Assembly: GCF_963576615.1 (NCBI RefSeq) | Contig: NC_088711.1 | Span: forward strand, 1,736,001 to 1,800,000 | Length of the DNA: 64,000 bases | DNA from: Watersipora subatra | Taxonomy: Eukaryota > Bryozoa > Gymnolaemata > Cheilostomatida > Watersiporidae | Direction: 5' to 3' | Part shown: positions 57,940 through 64,000 of the stretch, in pieces | Numbering within the stretch: position 1 is the first letter of the stretch | Layout of the letters: each line of letters starts with the position of its first letter | The notes under the pieces: generated by a model | Databases searched by the model: none | What the model was told of the DNA's origin: nothing | The model's input: only the letters and a program-made list of their open reading frames with translations | Translations under genes and position numbers: made by a program

Positions 57940-59149
57940 ACCTTCACCGGACACTAAAGTCCCTCCACCCTCACCAGGCACTATAGCTCCTCCACCCTCA
58001 CCAGGCACTATAGCTCCTTCACCCTCACCAGGCACTATAGCTCCTCCACCCTCACCAGGCACTATAGCTCATCCACCTTCGCTGGACACTATAGCTCCTC
58101 CACCCTCACCAGGAACTATAGCTCCTCCACCCTCACCAGGCACTATAGCTCCTCCACCCTCACCAGGCACTATAGCTCCTCCACCCTCACCGGGCACTAT
58201 AGCTCCTTCACCCTCACCAGGCACTATAGCTCCTCCACCCTCACCAGGCACTATAGCTCATCCACCTTCGCTGGACACTATAGCTCCTCCACCCTCACCA
58301 GGCACTATAGCTCCTCCATCCTCACCAGGCACTATAGCTCCTCCACCCTCACCAGGCACTATAGCTCCTCCACCATCACCAGGCACTATAGCTCCTCCAC
58401 CCTCACCAGGCACTATAGCTCCTCCACCCTCACCAGGCACTATAGCCCCTTTACCCTCACCGGGCACTATAGCTCCTCCCCTCACCAGGCACTATAGCTC
58501 CTCCACCCTCACCAGGCACTATAGCTCCTCCACCCTCACCAGGCACTATAGCTCCTTCACCCTCACCAGGCACTATAGCTCCTTCACCCTCACCAGGCAC
58601 TATAGCTCCTCCACCCTCACCAGACACTATAGCTCCTCCACCCTCACCAGGCACTATAGCTCCTCCACCCTCACCGGGCACTATAGCTCCTTCACCCTCA
58701 CCAGGCACTATAGCTCCTCCACCCTCACCAGGCACTATAGCTCCTCCACCCTCACCAGGCACTGTAGCTCCTCCACCCTCACCAGGCACTATAGCCCCTC
58801 CACCCTACTAGGCACTATAGCCCCTCCACCCTCACCAGGCACTATAGCTCCTCCACCCTCACCAGGCACTATAGCTCCTCCACCCTCACCAGGCACTATA
58901 GCTCCTCCACCCTCACCAGGCACTATAGCTCATCCACCATCACCAGGCACTATAGCTCCTCCACCCTCACCAGGCACTATAGCCCCTCCACCCTCACCAG
59001 GCACTATAGCCCCTCCACCCTCACCAGGCACTATAGCCCCTCCACCCTCACCAGGCACTATAGCCCCTCCACCCTCACCAGGCACTATAGCCCCTCCACC
59101 TTCACCAGGCACTATAGCCCCTCCACCCTCACCAGGCACTATAGCCCAT
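57940..59149. repeat. 27-bp minisatellite, about 45 copies, coding-capable
   Basis: The unit CTCCTCCACCCTCACCAGGC plus ACTATAG repeats over 1.2 kb. Because 27 is a multiple of 3, it stays open on both strands: APPPSPGTI on plus and PGEGGGAIV on minus, the latter in ORFs of up to 110 residues. Small deletions (about 58476, 58808) shift frame. No flanking exon or splice signal ties it to a gene. Confidence 0.95.
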
Positions 59150-59548
59150 CAGGGACTAGTCTATTTATGAGTCTTTTTAAATGTACACAATTTTGCATAT
59201 TATTACTTGAGTGTTTACTGTTAATAGTGTCAGTCTGTTTTACCTTGGTTATGTCTACTCTCCAGCTAATTCTAGCGTGTTAATAATAATTTTACTTTTC
59301 TGACAACAAAGCTATTATTTCATATCTAATATTTGTGCTTCTATGAAAAGCCCGATTTTAAACTCTATGCGCTCATTCAAGTTTTGTCAACAACTCAAAC
59401 CTGACACTGCGTCAAGATAAGATATTTATAAACTAAATCACCTGGGAGTTTTTGTGATGAAACAAGCTTGCAATAGATCTTGCGTCTCTGGATAGTTAGA
59501 AAGATACATTATGTAACAAATATTTCAAATGTACGTTCTATCGGTATA
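59150..59548. other. Non-coding spacer
   Basis: AT-rich with no ORF or repeat of note, between the 27-bp array and the TA-flanked element. Confidence 0.6.
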
Positions 59549-61071
59549 CCCTAGGACACTTAAGTATTCGCGGCATCTAACTTTCGCGTTTTCGCGGAGT
59601 CATCATCACGCGAAAAATTCATGCGCGAAACTAAACTATCATAACAAACTAGCGAAAATTCGAAATTAAATAGCTATGTTCTACGCAGGCCTGTATTCAC
59701 TGGTTGCAAGTTGGGTGGCTAATGTTAGACGACTAGTTATGAACATCTGGGGTGTGGAGAAGGAGGGGGGGTGCTGTAAGCTCCCAACAGGTTTCTCTTA
59801 TGTAGGGCCTCAGCCGGGCCTCTCACGTGAAGTTTTAAAAAATTTTATTGGCAAGTATCAACATTTTTCTATTTTTTTGAGATTTGCTTTGTTTTAGCTG
59901 ATGTGACTGACAAAACGTTTTAAAATTAAAACAGGCAAAACTTGTATGCAGTTAAAAAGCTCAGAAAGAAGACATCTTTTTCTTTAAAGCGTTTTAACAA
60001 AGATCATTTTTGCCGATTTTATTTCAAGTTCATTAAGTAGGATATGGGCAAGCAGATGTTTGCTACAACTTGATATTTTGCAAACCTTTATAGAAGTCGT
60101 TTACAAGAATATTTTGCCGCTGATGAAGATAATAATGACGCCTAAGAACTACTAAAAGTTGATGTTTGTATCGATGGCTTCGAATAAAGTGATATTCTAC
60201 AGCGATAAAAACCTTTCTATAGCCGTTGGACTATGAAATTCCTAAAAAGTTGGGGCGTCTTAGCCGGCCAACTGTCCAAGGGAATACGGCCCTGTAGTTC
60301 ATTGATATCCACAACAAAATCGTTATATTAGAAATGCAGATAATTTTGTGTGTGATTGAGCTCATTGGGAAATTTCTAGTAAATTCGTTAATACACCGAA
60401 TGAGCAGCATGGCGAAGCAAATTAAGATAACAAGTTTTTTTGGAAAAGCCAAGACAAACGAAGAAGATGATGATATCAGTTTAGTCACCGAATTTGTAAC
60501 TGATGAGGATGAAAGTCTGGTAGGTGAAGTCATACAATTAAATAATACTTATTGTAGTGATGAATTTTACTGCCAACCAAAAACGATAACAACCCTCACC
60601 AGGTCCAACCATGTTATACAGTTCTGGCTGTGATGTTGGTTGTTATCTATTTTCTTTTTTATGAGACATGTACTGTATTTGATTTTTTTTAAATTTGAAA
60701 TATTGTGAACTCAAAACGTGCCATGGCCATCGCTTGCTATAAATACTTGAGATCTAATATTGGTACCATATCGGTCACGACGGAAAGGACCGAGACGTCA
60801 TTGATAGTCCAAGAAACAAATGGCAGCAAGCGATCACGTTGAATTATCGATTTCTGCCATACATTTATACCTGCGGGTTACAAATACAAACTAGTCGCAA
60901 ATATAACAACTTTTTTTTACCTGAGGAATCTAATTTGTTTGTTCCACTGTATTTATTTTCACATCACTATATTTTCGCACTCATCAGAGCTGCGAAATTA
61001 AGTTGCAGCGAAATTTTACTCTGTGTGCTACTCACGAAACTAAATACTAGCGAAATATTAGTGTCCTAGGG
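59549..61071. mobile_element. TA-flanked inverted-repeat transposon with a small ORF
   Basis: The left end CCCTAGGACACTTAAGTATT and right end (reverse complement CCCTAGGACACTAATATTTC) are inverted repeats flanked by TA. Subterminal TTCGCG/CGCGAA motifs recur at both sides. A 99-codon ORF lies at 60334-60633. The TA duplication suggests the Tc1/mariner/pogo superfamily, but no DDE transposase is present. Confidence 0.7.
60334..60633 (+). CDS. Small ORF inside the TA-flanked element (99 aa)
   Basis: An internal Met begins MAKQIKITSFFGKAKTNEED. QIKITSFF fits the PCNA-interacting PIP-box pattern Q-x-x-[ILM]-x-x-F-F and is followed by a Glu/Asp-rich stretch. PIP boxes are known in pogo-like transposases. 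There is no DNA-binding or DDE domain here, so this is probably a leftover of a transposase gene. Whether it is translated is unknown. Confidence 0.35.
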   Translation: MQIILCVIELIGKFLVNSLIHRMSSMAKQIKITSFFGKAKTNEEDDDISLVTEFVTDEDESLVGEVIQLNNTYCSDEFYCQPKTITTLTRSNHVIQFWL

Positions 61072-61710
61072 TAGGCCATCTCAAAGGCTGTCTATATGCA
61101 TTCATTATTTCTCACTACATGTAATGTGACCAATAGACAGTAGAGCTACTATGTGCCACTTTTGCTTACTTGTAGTGGTAAGTTTTGGTAAGCATTACGT
61201 TTATGTCAGTTGTTTCAAACAACAAGAGAGACTTCTTCTCAAAGATATTCAAAATACACAACTATTTTCTTTACATCTGCAAATCCGACAGCAAATAGTG
61301 TTTGTCCAGAACATCACTGGCTCTTGAAGGGTAGCTGAACTTCTATTTGTGTGTATAGATCCCTGTTTTCACAAAAATTAGAGAATCTTCTCGAATCTTA
61401 GTTTTATATTTGTGTTGAGTTTTTACAAGGCCTGTCATCTCTATTACTGGGTTACTCAGAGAACTATTAGACACATGACCTTGTGCTGAACAAACTTGAC
61501 TGGTGGTGATAATTCAACCACTAGCCAGACCTTGCTCTGTTAGAACTTTTGTCTTATAAATGAGCCATAATTACAGCCAAGTCTGAGGAATGACTGGCAG
61601 GTAAGAACATGTAAGATTGTGATAACAAACTAGGCTTTACATGTTTCAGTTCTGCTCTGCTAGCCATTTTACCAGAATGTCTACTTTTATTTTTGACAGA
61701 AAGGAAAACT

Positions 61711-63121
61711 TTTGCTAGTATACTTATGTATACATAGACTGTACAGTGAGACTTCTGCTAATTGCTAGTGTACTTATGTATACATAGACTGTACAGTGAG
61801 ACTTCTGCTAATTGCTAGTATACTTATGTATACATAGACTGTACAGTGAGACTTCTGCTAATTGCTAGTGTACTTATGTATACATAGACTGTACAGTGAG
61901 ACTTCTGCTAATTGCTAGTGTACTTATGTATACATAGACTGTACAGTGGGACTTCTGCTAATTGCTAGTGTACTTATGTATACATAGACTACACAGTGAG
62001 ACTTCTGCTAATTGATTGTGTACTTATGTATACATAGACTGTACAGTGAGACTTCTGCTAATTGCTAGTGTACTTATGTATACATAGACTGTACAGCGAG
62101 ACTTCTGCTAATTTCTAGTGTACTTATGTATACATAGACTGTACAGTGAGACTTCTGCTAATTGCTAGTGTACTTATGTATACATAGACTACACAGTGAG
62201 ACTTCTGCTAATTGATTGTGTACTTATGTATACATAGACTGTGCAGTGAGACTTCTGCTAATTGCTAGTGTACTTATGTATACATAGACTGTACAGTGAG
62301 ACTTCTGCTAATTGCTAGTGTACTTATGTATACATAGACTGTACAGTGAGACTTCTGCTAATTGCTAGTGTACTTATGTATACATAGACTATACAGTGAG
62401 ACTTCTGCTAATTGCTAGTGTACTTATGTATACATAGACTATACAGCGAGACTTCTGCTAATTTCTAGTGTACTTATGTATACATAGACTATACAGTGAG
62501 ACTTCTGCTAATTGCTAGTGAACTTATGTATACATAGACTATACAGCGAGACTTCTGCTAATTTCTAGTGTACTTATGTATACATAGACTATACAGTGAG
62601 ACTTCTGCTAATTGCTAGTGAACTTATGTATACATAGACTACACAGTGAGACTTCTGCTAACTGCTTGTGTACTTATGTATACATAGACTGTACAGTGAG
62701 ACTTCTGCTAATTGCTAGTGTACTTATGTATACATAGACTATACAGCGAGACTTCTGCTAATTTCTAGTGTACTTATGTATACATAGACTATACAGTGAG
62801 ACTTCTGCTAATTGCTAGTGAACTTATGTATACATAGACTACACAGTGAGACTTCTGCTAACTGCTTGTGTACTTATGTATACATAGACTATACAGTGAG
62901 ACTTCTGCTAATTGCTAGTGTACTTATGTATACATAGACTACACAGTGAGACTTCTGCTAACTGCTTGTGTACTTATGTATACATAGACTACACAGTGAG
63001 ACTTCTGCTAACTGCTTGTGTACTTATGTATACATAGACTATACAGTGAGACTTCTGCTAATTGCTAGTGAACTTATGTATACATAGACTACACAGTGAG
63101 ACTTCTGCTAATTGCTAGTGT
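61711..63121. repeat. 50-bp minisatellite, about 28 copies
   Basis: The unit is ATTGCTAGTGTACTTATGTA, then TACATAGACT, then GTACAGTGAGACTTCTGCTA. It contains the palindrome TATGTATACATA. Variants (ACACAG, ATACAG, GTGCAG; TTTCTAG, TTGATTG, CTGCTTG) recur in ordered blocks. Confidence 0.95.
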
Positions 63122-63527
63122 ACACTCATAGCTGTGATTTCATTACTTTCAATTTCGGTAGTCTTTATTCACGGGTGTTACCTTCAGGAAACACGAACAT
63201 GCCACCTGTTTGGGCTTTGGTGAGCCAAGATTATTGCATTTTACGGTCCACAGCAAAAACTGACTAAGCTCCGAGCTAGTAAGGATTTTTGCTATAGCTA
63301 CACGTCATGATTTTGCAAACATTGAATTCCCCTTGCGGATGGTCAAGTTAATTCCCCTAAGTGCAGTAAATGGTAGTTGAAACTAGCCAATGGGGATCTA
63401 ATATTCCTGAAACTGACTTAGAATACCACATCAGTCAAGAAGAAGACGAAAAAGAAGCCTTTCTGTTTTACATCGGATGACTCTCGTCAGTACCATTCAC
63501 TTTATCAATGATTTGTCCGGTTGCGTT

Positions 63528-63668
63528 ATTAAACAATCCCTCTTACTTTAGCATATACATTGTATGAACAATCTCTTTTACTTTAGCATATACATTGTAT
63601 GAACAATCTCTTTTACTTTAGCATATACATTGTATGAACAATCTCTTTTACTTTAGCATATACATTGT
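63528..63668. repeat. 36-bp tandem repeat, about 4 copies
   Basis: The unit contains ACAATCTCTTTTACTTTAGC and ATATACATTGTATGA. Confidence 0.9.
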
Positions 63669-63718
63669 TGAAATCACAAACTTGAAGAGTTAGATGGGGA
63701 AAATGAGTAATACAGGAA

Positions 63719-64000
63719 ACATTCTGACCCCTAGTGATCTTTGGCTGTCTAATTCTGACCCCCTAGTCGTCTATGGCTGTCTAATTCTGACCCCTAGTGA
63801 TCTATGGCTGTCTAATTCTGACCCCTGGTGATCTATGGCTGCCTAATTCTGACCCCTAGTGGCCTATGGCTGTCTAATTCTGACCCCTAGTGGTCTATAG
63901 CTGTCTAATTCTGAGCCCTAGTGATCTATAGCTGTCTAATTCTGACCCCTAGTGGTCTATGGCTGTCTAATTCTGACCCCTAGTGGTCTATGGCTGTCTA
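63719..64000. repeat. 31-bp minisatellite running off the window end
   Basis: The unit TTCTGACCCCTAGTGGTCTA plus TGGCTGTCTAA repeats about 9 times and is still in progress at 64000. Confidence 0.93.

Overview
The window is nuclear DNA from a multicellular animal. It is AT-rich and intron-rich, with canonical GT-AG splice sites, DNA transposons with target-site duplications, tRNA-like SINE pieces and an exceptional number of unrelated minisatellites. The gene content (sphingosine kinase, tetraspanin, RING-less B-box/coiled-coil/propeller protein, rhodopsin-class peptide-type receptor) is general metazoan. The style of the B-box gene and of the receptor makes a lophotrochozoan-type invertebrate my best guess, but the sequence alone does not fix the phylum.

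Four genes can be rebuilt exon by exon with matching splice phases. (1) A tetraspanin on the minus strand, six coding exons between 15841 and 6090, 262 aa. (2) A sphingosine kinase on the plus strand, six coding exons between 33585 and 41751, 569 aa. (3) A B-box/coiled-coil/beta-propeller (TRIM-like without RING) gene on the minus strand, six exons between 48481 and 43570, 484 aa. (4) A class A GPCR on the minus strand, two coding exons between 55997 and 51627, 437 aa, with a TATA box at 56068-56075. Three weaker gene ends are also visible: the last two exons of an unidentified gene at 56-1039 (+), a possible last exon at 18268-18076 (-), and a possible last exon at 27892-28043 (+). I see no functional link among the genes; they look like unrelated neighbours.

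Layout: 1-1039 gene end; 1040-6089 AT-rich spacer; 6090-15841 tetraspanin, whose introns hold a TA-flanked inverted-repeat element (6287-7851), a BED-finger hAT derivative (8272-9210) and a long inverted repeat (about 14660-15590); 15842-28126 mostly non-coding, with a hAT MITE (23465-23913) and a decayed hAT transposase (about 25690-26640); 28127-33600 a 5.5 kb array of a 32-bp unit that runs directly into the first sphingosine kinase coding exon; 33585-41751 sphingosine kinase, with minisatellites and transposons in its introns; 41752-43569 spacer with two minisatellites; 43570-48481 B-box gene; 48482-51626 repeat-rich spacer; 51627-56075 GPCR; 56076-64000 repeat-dominated, with a 27-bp array, a TA-flanked element carrying a small ORF, a 50-bp array and two further arrays, the last running off the window end.

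The most unusual object is the 32-bp array. Its unit carries both a splice-acceptor-like sequence (pyrimidine-rich, ending TTTTAG) and an ATG two to three bases further on. The last unit supplies the acceptor and start codon of the sphingosine kinase exon, so the array appears to be an intron/exon boundary amplified about 170-fold.
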